A DNA stretch of 9,768 bases from an uncultured Clostridia bacterium (GCA_946626795.1 CAMOUZ010000035.1:1-9768), one strand, 5' to 3'. Shown: positions 1 through 7,610, counted from the stretch's first letter. Translations and numbers: made by a program. The notes: generated by a model not told the origin, from the sequence alone.

Positions 1-90
1 GGATGAATTGCAGCCTTGCAGGCTGCGTGAATAGACCTTCGGTCATGAATTGCGCGCAACGCCCCAAAATGTCTCTCCGACATTTCGGGG
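1..90. repeat. Cluster of short hairpins with TGAATT-type spacers
   Basis: No gene is supported here. Seen directly: a stem GCAGCC/GGCTGC (10-15 with 21-26), a stem GACC/GGTC (34-37 with 41-44), a perfect palindrome TTGCGCGCAA (50-59), and an 11-bp stem with one mismatch (62-72 with 80-90, loop 73-79). The first hairpins are separated by ATGAATTG (3-10), GTGAATAG (27-34) and ATGAATTGC (45-53). None is followed by a T-run, so they are not intrinsic terminators. This looks like a REP-like intergenic hairpin array. The 11-mer ATGAATTGCGC at 45-55 recurs at 7648-7658, which points to a dispersed family. Confidence 0.55.
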
Positions 91-124
91 AACCCCGACG
101 CGTGCATGAAGGATGAGATATTGC

Positions 125-166
125 AAGGCGATCCTTCGGCACGACTGTCGTCGGCTCAGGATGACA
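125..166 (+). repeat. Solo end-hairpin of the dispersed TGTCAT/ATGACA repeat
   Basis: The segment starts AAGGCGATCCTTCGGC and ends CTCAGGATGACA. It matches the right-hand end of the elements at 7752-7882, 7990-8126 and 8189-8320. It folds as ATCCT...AGGAT with an inner CGAC/GTCG stem (142-145 with 150-153). The left half of the element (TGTCAT...) is not seen next to it, so it is a partial or end-only copy. It has no coding potential. Confidence 0.6.
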
Positions 167-193
167 AAAAGAGAATGAAGGACGAATAAATAT

Positions 194-260
194 TGTCGTG
201 TTGAGCGGAACAGAGTGGAGTCGAAACATCTCCACCCAAAAAGGACTGATCCGCAATGAC
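194..260 (+). repeat. Short, diverged member of the same repeat family
   Basis: It begins TGTCGTGTTGAGC and contains GTCGAAACAT, closely matching the left half (TGTCATGTCGAGC...GTCGAAACAT) of the elements near 7752 and 8189. It closes with an ATGAC at 256-260, so it is about 67 bp, half the length of the full copies. A 70-codon open frame runs across it and the following hairpins. That frame has no ribosome binding site and a translation that only reflects repeat DNA, so it is not called as a gene. Confidence 0.45.
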
Positions 261-357
261 GGCATAGCCGTCTATTCACGGAGCGTCTTGTCGCGAGAAT
301 TCCTGACCGCATCACGCGGTCAATTCTTGCGCGGAGCGCAATTCACTTGCGAAGCGC
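259..357. repeat. Hairpin cluster in inverted orientation to 1-90
   Basis: Stems seen: ACGGC/GCCGT (259-263 with 267-271), a perfect 7-bp TGACCGC/GCGGTCA (304-310 with 316-322), and GCGC/GCGC (329-332 with 336-339). The spacers are CTATTCAC (272-279), CAATTC (321-326) and CAATTCAC (339-346). CTATTCAC is the exact reverse complement of GTGAATAG at 27-34, and CAATTCAC is nearly the reverse complement of ATGAATTG. The cluster therefore appears to be a minus-strand copy of the array at 1-90. Positions 358-449 after it are AT-rich with no feature seen except the A-tract at 439-446. Confidence 0.5.
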
Positions 358-449
358 TTTTGGCGTCTTTTCTCCCGTTCCATTATGGAACATCGTACTT
401 TTTTGATTAAATTTCCCTATTATTTCCAAATTAGCACCAAAAAAAATTC

Positions 450-478
450 TTGAATCTTGCTTTTTTTTATGTTATAGT
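450..478 (+). promoter_or_regulatory. Sigma-A-type promoter of the giant surface protein gene
   Basis: The -35 box is TTGAAT (450-455) and the -10 box is TATAGT (473-478), with a 17-nt spacer, the ideal distance. Transcription would begin near 485, giving a leader of about 100 nt. The spacer includes a run of eight T (461-468), and a run of eight A (439-446) lies just upstream of the -35. Both homopolymers could slip during replication. The call rests on consensus matching and position only. Confidence 0.65.
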
Positions 479-492
479 ATATCCGTGCGGGT

Positions 493-536
493 ATTCTTGC
501 GCGCGTTTATTCGTGCAAGAATGGTAGCAAGCTTGC
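493..536 (+). promoter_or_regulatory. Structured 5' leader with competing stem-loops
   Basis: ATTCTTGC (493-500) pairs with GCAAGAAT (515-522), extendable inward by C502-G513, G503-C512 and a G-U pair. Immediately after it lies the perfect palindrome GCAAGCTTGC (527-536). GCAAG at 515-519 could instead pair with CTTGC at 532-536, so the two structures exclude each other. No known riboswitch family is recognised, and there is no T-run after the hairpins, so transcription attenuation is not supported. A role in mRNA stability or translation is inference. Confidence 0.4.
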
Positions 537-569
537 ATATTGTTATAGCAAAGTAAAAATGCCAAAAAT

Positions 570-576
570 AGGAGGT
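570..576 (+). promoter_or_regulatory. Ribosome binding site that fixes the start at 583
   Basis: AGGAGGT ends six bases before the ATG at 583. An in-frame ATG also exists at 559, but it lies upstream of this motif and has no Shine-Dalgarno of its own. Starting there would put eight extra residues in front of the signal peptide. The ATG at 583 is therefore chosen. Confidence 0.85.
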
Positions 577-582
577 TTATTT

Positions 583-3500
583 ATGGTAAATACGCAGAAA
601 AGAATGAGGGGCATGCAAGTCATTGCCATCATGCTGGCGGTAGTGCTCGCTTTTGCGGGTATGATCTTCGCCGTGATGAGCAGCAATGGCGCGAGTGCCC
701 AAGCCGAACAGGCTAACCCAGGATCCGTTGCGGTCGGCGATAGCTGGCTCTTTGGGGACGAGGTAGTGGTGGATGATGACTTTTATGTCGCATCCTGCCT
801 TGGTGACCCCATAACGGTTTATAGTTTTGCCGCTGAGTTCTCGCTCATGCAAGAGCAGGATGTCGCCGGAGTCTGGAAGATAGCTACCGGACTTGAATAT
901 TTCGGCATCTCCGCTACGAGCGCAGAAGAGCCCATCGGCGTCAGGGTCGCATCCGGCGCAGGCACGGAAGAGAACCCCTTCGTTATGGAGGCGGTCTATG
1001 CGGAGCCTGCCACTCCGGTGCTTCCCATCGTGGCAGCGGCGGGGAGTACGCTGGAAGGCACGGATGCTTTGTATCCGAACCTCGTTCAGGGCACTGCGAG
1101 GACCGTCGTGGTCAAGTACTATATGTCCTTGCCCTCGGGTCACACGGCGTCCGATAAGGGCGTCTTGGCGGCGTATATCATTCCCTCCGTCACGAATGGG
1201 ACCACCACGATCAACCCGGATTCCATCGCGGCGAATCCCGCGTTTACCTCGCTCAGCGTGAACGCTGCGGATTACAATAGCGGAGATTCCACCACCGTGG
1301 AAATCGCGGGCGAAGTGACCATCGGAGACATCGTCGGCGCGGCGAATGACGCAGTGACGAATGGCTCCAATTATCTTTTCGCGGCGACGTACGTCATTCC
1401 TGCGGACGCCACGGCGGGCGAATACACCTTCGCTTTTGATAATCAAGGCGGTCTGACGGGCGGATCTTTCGCTTTCCCCTCTGCGAATAAGTATGATCTT
1501 GCGGAGACGAGCGGAGCGTCCTTCTTCGTACGTACGGCGCTTTCTCTCCCCGAGACGATCGACTCCGTATTTGACGGCGACACACATGTGGGTCTCACCG
1601 ACGGCGCGAATTACACCGTCACTTGCACGGAGCAGACCAATGCGGCGAATTACACCTTGACCGTCTCCCTCACGGACACCGATATCTATACCTGGAATCT
1701 CGGCAACGGTTCTTACAGCACGGCGGATCAGACCTTGGATTGGGCGATTACGGCGAAGCCTGTCACCCTTGCTTTCGACCAATCGGCTTATTCCGCGGAA
1801 TATGGTCAGTACACGGAGAGCGGCGTCACGACGCTTGTCGGCGATATCTCCGGTTTAACGGATATCTTGGAGGCGGACCGCGCGGGAATGAATGTCATTT
1901 GGGACGTTACGGCGGGTGAGTACAACAGCGCGGCGATCGACGTCACGCATGCCGGCACGGGCGCGGCGTTCCTCGTTTCTGCGGACACCGGCGTCTATAC
2001 CATCGCCATCTCTTACACCGAGAATTCAAACTATGCCGTAACGATCGAATCCACGGCTTCTTATACGATCGATGCGACGGATCCCACGCTTTATTTCTCC
2101 ACCCCCGATGCGGATGGCACCGAGCTTCGCGTATACAATGCGAACGCGGTCACGATCGGCACCTCCGACGCGGAGATCATTTATGCTTATGTCTCCGACG
2201 CGGGTGTAGTCATTACGCCCACTTGGTATGAAGAAGATGGGGGTGAATACACCGCTTTGGCGGGCGCTCCCGCGGCGGCAGGCAATTATAAAGTAACGGT
2301 CGCCCTCGCAGCCACGAGGAATTACAATGCCGCTTCGGCAGATCGCACGTTCTCCATCGGCAAGGCGACGCAGACCGCAAGCCTCACGGTGAATGACAGA
2401 TATTTCAATGGTCTTCCCGCCGATTTCGGCACGGATCTCGTCGTCGTGACGAATGCCTCCACGGGCGCTTCCGCCTCGATCAAGAGCGGCTACACCGCGC
2501 TTTCCGGCATGCTCCATGCGGATGAATATACCGTTTGCGTGGTCATCCCCGGAGACGATAATTTCGAGGCTTGGGAGAGCGAGGAAGAGACCTTTACGAT
2601 CAGCGCGATCCCCGTGGATTTCGCGATCACCTTGCAGAATGAGACGTATAAGGGCGCGGCTTTCGCAGGCAGCGATCTTACGGTCACCGGCGTGAGCTTC
2701 GATTCCGAGAACGCCCTCCTTGCGGCGTATCTTACGAATGTCGGGAGCGATCTCGCGACGTTGAACACCGTTTCGAACTTCACTTTCTCTCTTACCCCCG
2801 ACGGAGTCGTGGGCGCGGGCACGCATAATGACGCGGTCGGCGTGGAGATCGAGACGATCACCTTCTCCAATGCCACGATGGCGGACTTTGACTTCACGGG
2901 CGCCGACGCGGATATCACCATTGAAAAGGCGGATACGACCATCACCATCTCCAAGGTGGCTGTGGACGGCGACGATGCGAAATCTTATAACAATGTCGCG
3001 GTCACCTATGGCTATAATGACAGCGCGAATGAGCTCACCTATGTCGCAAACCTCGCGAATGCTTCTTCCGTGCTTTTCGACGACGCTTCGAAGATCGTCG
3101 TTAAATTCTATTATAATGATAACGCGGGCGCGAAGGGCGCCTTGATGGACAGCACGCCGATCCTCCCCGGTACGTATTGGATCGAGGTCACGAATACGGA
3201 GTCCGCGAACTGCAATGCAAATGCGACGGGCGCTTCGAGACAGTTCGTCATCGCAAGAGCCATCGTGGAAGTCACGCTGTCTTATGTCTATAATGACGGC
3301 ACGACGGATCATGTGAAGTATCTCTCTTGGGATAAGGATCTCGAAGAGCTCTCTTATGTGACGGAAGCCACGGTTTCCGAGATGTATGCGGGCGAGGCGA
3401 TGCCTGTGGCTGCCACGCTGAATTATTTCCGCACGACGGGCTTTGGCTATGATCTCGTACCGTACAGCGCTTCCGCGCAGACCATCTCCGCCACTTACAC

Positions 3501-6500
3501 CTTCGACGTGGGCGCGGGCGACTTGAATGGCGATAAGAGAGTCACGGTGGATGACGTCATCACCCTCCGCAGGCTCCTCGCGCGTCACGTGTCCGTCAGG
3601 AACGTCACCCTCATCACCGAGGCAGTGGCTTGGGCGGATTATACGGCAAGCGATGATGCTTTGATCTTCGCTCCGAGCTGCGATATCGTAGCGGACGAAG
3701 TCATCGACGCGGCTGACGTCGCGGCGGCTCTCGAAGCTTTCGCCACGGGCTATGGCTATGCCATCGTCTCCGATGTGGACATCTCCGGTAAGAAGATCAA
3801 GGCGGTCGAGGAGCAGACGGTCTATACGTATGAAGAGCTCGTCTCTTATGTCGAGATGGGTTATCCCGTGAAGATCGCCGACAATACCGATATCTCCGCG
3901 GCGACGCAAGACTTTGCTCCCGCGCTCATCGGCTCTGTCGCCATCGACCTCAACGGGAATAAGCTCACGGTGAAGAGCTTCGATCTCTCCACCGCGGATA
4001 CGGACGTCACCTTGAAGGTCTCTAATGGTATCATCTATTCCGTCGCTGACATCACCATCTCCGCCCCGAACGGAAATGTTAAGGTTTCGGACGTGAATGG
4101 TTACACCTATGAAGGTCACACCGTGACCCTCGCGGCTTATACGAGCTCCCTCCATATCGAGGAGAACGTCGCCTTCTATGTTTATAGGGTAGAGGGCTAT
4201 GGCGCTGATGCGGCGGCTTTCGCTGCGTCCATCGTCACGGATGACGCTGTGGATGAGATCTCCGAAGCGAATATCACGAATACGGATTATCTTATCGGGC
4301 AAAAGACCACGAAAGAGAATGAGAAAGCAGCTCTTGAAGAAGAGAAGCAGGCTTTGATCGATGCGGGCGCCGATGAGGCAGAAGTCAATGCAAAGATCGA
4401 TGAGATCAATGCGAAGGGCGCTGAGATCACGAATCTCGAAGTCAAGAAGGCTCCCGTCTCCATCCCCGTGGATACCCACGTCGTCGTTGAGGAAGGCGCG
4501 AAGCTCGTCGTCGAGCAGATCACGGTCGTCGAGGCGAATGACCAGGCGGTCAGCACCTTCTCCATCGATGTGAAGAGCGCCGATGCGGAAGTCGTGAAAG
4601 TCGATATCTCCGCGGTGAAATCGACGGAAGAAGTGAATCAAGTCACCGTGAATTACTATCACGTTGAAGAAGTGGCTCTCGCGGGCGACACCTCCAAGAT
4701 CGAGGTCGTCTCTGCGGAAGATCAGACGGTCAGCGAGATCACCGGCGTTAAGAACGAGACCGAGCTCAAAGCGGCTCTTGCGGCGAAGTCCCCGGTCATC
4801 GAGATCGGCGCAGACTTCACTGTCAGTCATGCTGCGACGGGATCCTATGTGCTTATCATTGATTATCCCGTCACCATCAATGGTAACGGCTTAACGATCA
4901 ATGTGACCGGCATGGGCTTCTGGATCGGCGCGAATCCCACCACGGTCAGCGAGGTGAATATCAATAACCTCACGATCAAGAACGCGAGTAATTCAGGCCG
5001 TTGCATCAGCACGAGAGGCGGCGTCGGCACGTTGAATCTCAATAACGTGAATCTCGTTTGCACCGGCTCGGGCAATAATCAAGCCATCACCGTCGGCGGC
5101 GATCATACGCCCTATATCGGCACGGAGCTTGAAGCGGTGAATATCAATATTGCCCATAGCAATATTGAAGCGAATCGCGCGGGCTATGGCATCCTCCTCT
5201 TCAACAAAGCAAACATCACGATGACGGATTCCAGCGCGGCTTGCGGATATTCCATCATCTATGGCAGAGAGCCCAATGGTTCCGCCGGTTCGCACGGTAC
5301 GACTGTTTTGATCGAAGACAGCACGTTGACGACGAATAATAGTTACACCTATGAGAGCTCAAGCAGCTTCGCGATGTTTGTCGATCAAGACAGAATGGAT
5401 TATACGAGACTCGTCGGCACGTCGGTCACCGTCAGAAACAGCACGATGAATATCACCACGACGAATACTGCCTTGCAGGCGATCTTCACGGGTGCCTTCA
5501 ATGATAGCTATGAGTTTGATAACTGCACGATCAATCTCGTCGGAGATAATGCCCTCTTGACTTATAGCACGGCTTCCAGCAGAGACAGCGTCTTGATGGA
5601 AGATATCGACGAAGAGAATAACGTCGCAAGATATTATTATCAACTTAGCAATGCTTATGTCGGCGACGAGACCGAGCTCCGCAATGCCATCGCTTTAGGC
5701 GCAAGCAAGATCATATTTGCGGCGAATATCACCTCCACGAACGGATACCTCATTGAGAACGATCTCGAAATCGACCTCAATGGAAAGACCCTCACTGTCG
5801 AGACCGGCGCTAACGTGAATAACCGCGCGTTCAAAGTGAGCGGCGAGGGCGTAGGGCTCACCATCTATAATGGCACGATCGATGCTTTGGGCGGCGGCAC
5901 GACCAGCTCTAACGGTTACGGTTGCTACGGCGCCTTCCGCATGGAAGTGGGCACGGAGCTCATCGCGCACGACCTTGTGCTCAAGAACTATCGTCCTTGG
6001 GGCTTGAATGTCAAGCTTCTCGGCGCGACGGCAGAGCTCACTGACGTTGATATCATCTCCGCTTACGGCGGCGGCATCGAAGTTACCGACAACAATGGTG
6101 CGAGCGGCACCGTTCAGGGTTATGCGAAGATGATCGATTGCTCTGTTACGCAGTCCGGATACTTTGATCACTGCTCTTCCGCTGTGGCGGTTTCCGGAAA
6201 TTCCGTCCTTGACGTTTACAGCACGACTTACTCGGCGGAGAACGCGATCTATGTCTATTCTTCCGGCGGCACGATCAATGTCTATGGCGGCACCTTCACC
6301 GGCGTGAGAAATGCCATTGTGGTTGCTTCCGATCTGAATACCTATCCCGACGCGGCTTGCATTGTAAATGTCTATGCAGGCGAGATCAATGGCACCTTCA
6401 GCCATTCCGGAAAGGCATGCGACGAGATCAATATTTATGGCGGTACCTTTGATCATGACCCCTCCGCTTATGTGCCGGATGGCTATGCAGCGTTTGAAAT

Positions 6501-7512
6501 GCCGAGCGGCGACTACTTGGTGATGGAAGACTCCTCTATTGCTATTGGAACGTTTGAGGCGCTCGCTCAAGCGATCGCTGCTGTGAATGCGGGCACGCTC
6601 GTCGACCCCGTCCTTTACATCGCGAATGACATTGCTTTTGAGCAAGAGCTCGAGATCCAAAAGTCCGTCACCATCTTAGGCAATGGCACGGTCAAGTTCA
6701 TCGGTTACAATGCGACGGGCAACTATAATGACGCCTTCTATATCAATACGACGGCGGAAGATCAGACTGTGACCATCCAAGGCATCGTCTTCGACCACTT
6801 CTGCTATTACAGCAACGTGGCGAATAAGACCAAGGGCACCAAGGCGGGCACTTCCATCATCACTTATGCGGGCGCTTGTCATTCCGGCACTACCCTGAAC
6901 ATCATCGAGTGCGAAGTGATCGGCACCGGCAGAGATATGATCAATGCTTCCAGCTCCCTCGGCTGCGCGGGCACCATCAATATCACGGATTGCACCTTTG
7001 ACGCCACCGACAGAATCAGCGGCACCCTCAATATGCTCAGCTTCTACGGCAAGCAGGCTGCCGACCTCTACGTGACCATCGAGAACTGCATCTTCAGCGA
7101 GGCCACTGAGGGGGATGCCGATTGGGCTACCACCGCGATCGCCAGCTTCGGCAATGCGGTGATCACCGTCGACGGCTGTATCTTCGAGGACTGCCAGGTC
7201 GCGATCGGCATCGACAATACCTTCGACAGACTGTATTCCTCCGTGACCTATCCGGTCTACGTGAATACGATCTGCACGCTCAATGACGTCACCTACGTCA
7301 ACTGCTACTACGGCTACTATGAGGAGTCCATCGTGGCTTCCGTCGCGGACATCCCCGAGGGCTATGAACTTGCAGACGAAACCGCTTCCGCACTTTACGG
7401 AAACAAGAATGCGGCATATGGCAACTATTACGAGTATGACTACGTTGAAGACGGCACGCAGGGCGTGGATGCGAAGTATCTTGTTGTTAGCAGCAAATAC
7501 ATCGCGGCGTAA
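583..7512 (+). CDS. Giant secreted modular protein: Ig-like repeats, internal dockerin, four beta-helix modules
   Basis: The product has 2309 residues and is probably exported. The N-terminus (KRMRG, then a hydrophobic stretch at 12-32, then AQA at 39-41 before E42) is a Sec signal peptide. Residues about 147-315 are beta-rich, with a cohesin-like strand pattern (ATYVIPADATAGEYTF near 267) that I cannot confirm. About six Ig/MBG-like domains follow, with joints near 387, 497, 594, 676, 780 and 890, each ending in Y/F/I-x-I-x-x-A after an N-Y/F motif. A type I dockerin lies at about 978-1058: loop 1 has D980, N982, D984 and D991; loop 2 has D1034, D1038 and D1045 but V at position 3. The C-terminal half holds four modules starting near 1082, 1392, 1695 and 1990, each with an E-L/A-rich helix, an I-x-x-D/N strand and then parallel beta-helix-like repeats (INVYGGTF, INIYGGTF, ITDCTF, IENCIF). 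A charged coiled coil lies at about 1238-1288. No catalytic motif, LPXTG, SLH or C-terminal membrane segment is visible. The likely role is extracellular adhesion, glycan binding or scaffolding (inference). The gene is alone in its transcription unit. Confidence 0.9.
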   Translation: MVNTQKRMRGMQVIAIMLAVVLAFAGMIFAVMSSNGASAQAEQANPGSVAVGDSWLFGDEVVVDDDFYVASCLGDPITVYSFAAEFSLMQEQDVAGVWKIATGLEYFGISATSAEEPIGVRVASGAGTEENPFVMEAVYAEPATPVLPIVAAAGSTLEGTDALYPNLVQGTARTVVVKYYMSLPSGHTASDKGVLAAYIIPSVTNGTTTINPDSIAANPAFTSLSVNAADYNSGDSTTVEIAGEVTIGDIVGAANDAVTNGSNYLFAATYVIPADATAGEYTFAFDNQGGLTGGSFAFPSANKYDLAETSGASFFVRTALSLPETIDSVFDGDTHVGLTDGANYTVTCTEQTNAANYTLTVSLTDTDIYTWNLGNGSYSTADQTLDWAITAKPVTLAFDQSAYSAEYGQYTESGVTTLVGDISGLTDILEADRAGMNVIWDVTAGEYNSAAIDVTHAGTGAAFLVSADTGVYTIAISYTENSNYAVTIESTASYTIDATDPTLYFSTPDADGTELRVYNANAVTIGTSDAEIIYAYVSDAGVVITPTWYEEDGGEYTALAGAPAAAGNYKVTVALAATRNYNAASADRTFSIGKATQTASLTVNDRYFNGLPADFGTDLVVVTNASTGASASIKSGYTALSGMLHADEYTVCVVIPGDDNFEAWESEEETFTISAIPVDFAITLQNETYKGAAFAGSDLTVTGVSFDSENALLAAYLTNVGSDLATLNTVSNFTFSLTPDGVVGAGTHNDAVGVEIETITFSNATMADFDFTGADADITIEKADTTITISKVAVDGDDAKSYNNVAVTYGYNDSANELTYVANLANASSVLFDDASKIVVKFYYNDNAGAKGALMDSTPILPGTYWIEVTNTESANCNANATGASRQFVIARAIVEVTLSYVYNDGTTDHVKYLSWDKDLEELSYVTEATVSEMYAGEAMPVAATLNYFRTTGFGYDLVPYSASAQTISATYTFDVGAGDLNGDKRVTVDDVITLRRLLARHVSVRNVTLITEAVAWADYTASDDALIFAPSCDIVADEVIDAADVAAALEAFATGYGYAIVSDVDISGKKIKAVEEQTVYTYEELVSYVEMGYPVKIADNTDISAATQDFAPALIGSVAIDLNGNKLTVKSFDLSTADTDVTLKVSNGIIYSVADITISAPNGNVKVSDVNGYTYEGHTVTLAAYTSSLHIEENVAFYVYRVEGYGADAAAFAASIVTDDAVDEISEANITNTDYLIGQKTTKENEKAALEEEKQALIDAGADEAEVNAKIDEINAKGAEITNLEVKKAPVSIPVDTHVVVEEGAKLVVEQITVVEANDQAVSTFSIDVKSADAEVVKVDISAVKSTEEVNQVTVNYYHVEEVALAGDTSKIEVVSAEDQTVSEITGVKNETELKAALAAKSPVIEIGADFTVSHAATGSYVLIIDYPVTINGNGLTINVTGMGFWIGANPTTVSEVNINNLTIKNASNSGRCISTRGGVGTLNLNNVNLVCTGSGNNQAITVGGDHTPYIGTELEAVNINIAHSNIEANRAGYGILLFNKANITMTDSSAACGYSIIYGREPNGSAGSHGTTVLIEDSTLTTNNSYTYESSSSFAMFVDQDRMDYTRLVGTSVTVRNSTMNITTTNTALQAIFTGAFNDSYEFDNCTINLVGDNALLTYSTASSRDSVLMEDIDEENNVARYYYQLSNAYVGDETELRNAIALGASKIIFAANITSTNGYLIENDLEIDLNGKTLTVETGANVNNRAFKVSGEGVGLTIYNGTIDALGGGTTSSNGYGCYGAFRMEVGTELIAHDLVLKNYRPWGLNVKLLGATAELTDVDIISAYGGGIEVTDNNGASGTVQGYAKMIDCSVTQSGYFDHCSSAVAVSGNSVLDVYSTTYSAENAIYVYSSGGTINVYGGTFTGVRNAIVVASDLNTYPDAACIVNVYAGEINGTFSHSGKACDEINIYGGTFDHDPSAYVPDGYAAFEMPSGDYLVMEDSSIAIGTFEALAQAIAAVNAGTLVDPVLYIANDIAFEQELEIQKSVTILGNGTVKFIGYNATGNYNDAFYINTTAEDQTVTIQGIVFDHFCYYSNVANKTKGTKAGTSIITYAGACHSGTTLNIIECEVIGTGRDMINASSSLGCAGTINITDCTFDATDRISGTLNMLSFYGKQAADLYVTIENCIFSEATEGDADWATTAIASFGNAVITVDGCIFEDCQVAIGIDNTFDRLYSSVTYPVYVNTICTLNDVTYVNCYYGYYEESIVASVADIPEGYELADETASALYGNKNAAYGNYYEYDYVEDGTQGVDAKYLVVSSKYIAA

Positions 7513-7547
7513 GAGATCAATCTTCCGAAAGGAATCAACGCAAAGAA

Positions 7548-7573
7548 AGAAGGACGCTTCGGCGTCCTTTTTT
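7548..7573 (+). terminator. Intrinsic terminator of the giant gene
   Basis: A perfect 7-bp stem AGGACGC/GCGTCCT (7551-7557 with 7562-7568) encloses a TTCG tetraloop closed by C-G, one of the most stable RNA loops. Six T follow in a row (7568-7573), overlapping the last stem base. A7550-T7569 can extend the stem. It lies 35 bases past the stop codon, so the gene is transcribed as a single unit. Confidence 0.92.
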
Positions 7574-7610
7574 CGCGCCAAAAAACAGCGCCGCGAGGAG
7601 ACGCGCTTCG

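Noticed and set aside
62..90. Strong hairpin as a terminator of a gene to the left
   Set aside because: No T-run follows the stem on either strand, and it belongs to a cluster of similar hairpins.
198..410. A 70-codon open frame upstream of the giant gene
   Set aside because: It begins inside a repeat fragment and passes through the hairpin cluster. No Shine-Dalgarno and no recognisable protein.
559..582. Upstream in-frame ATG as start of the giant protein
   Set aside because: The AGGAGG motif lies downstream of it, correctly placed for the ATG at 583, and the signal peptide begins naturally there.
2026..4830. An open frame of more than 900 codons on the minus strand inside the giant gene, and similar long antisense frames at 577-1782, 5695-6660 and 6676-7581
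   Set aside because: They lie antisense to a protein with clear domains, have R/D/I/H-rich translations with no recognisable fold, and lack ribosome binding sites. They result from the codon bias of the sense strand.
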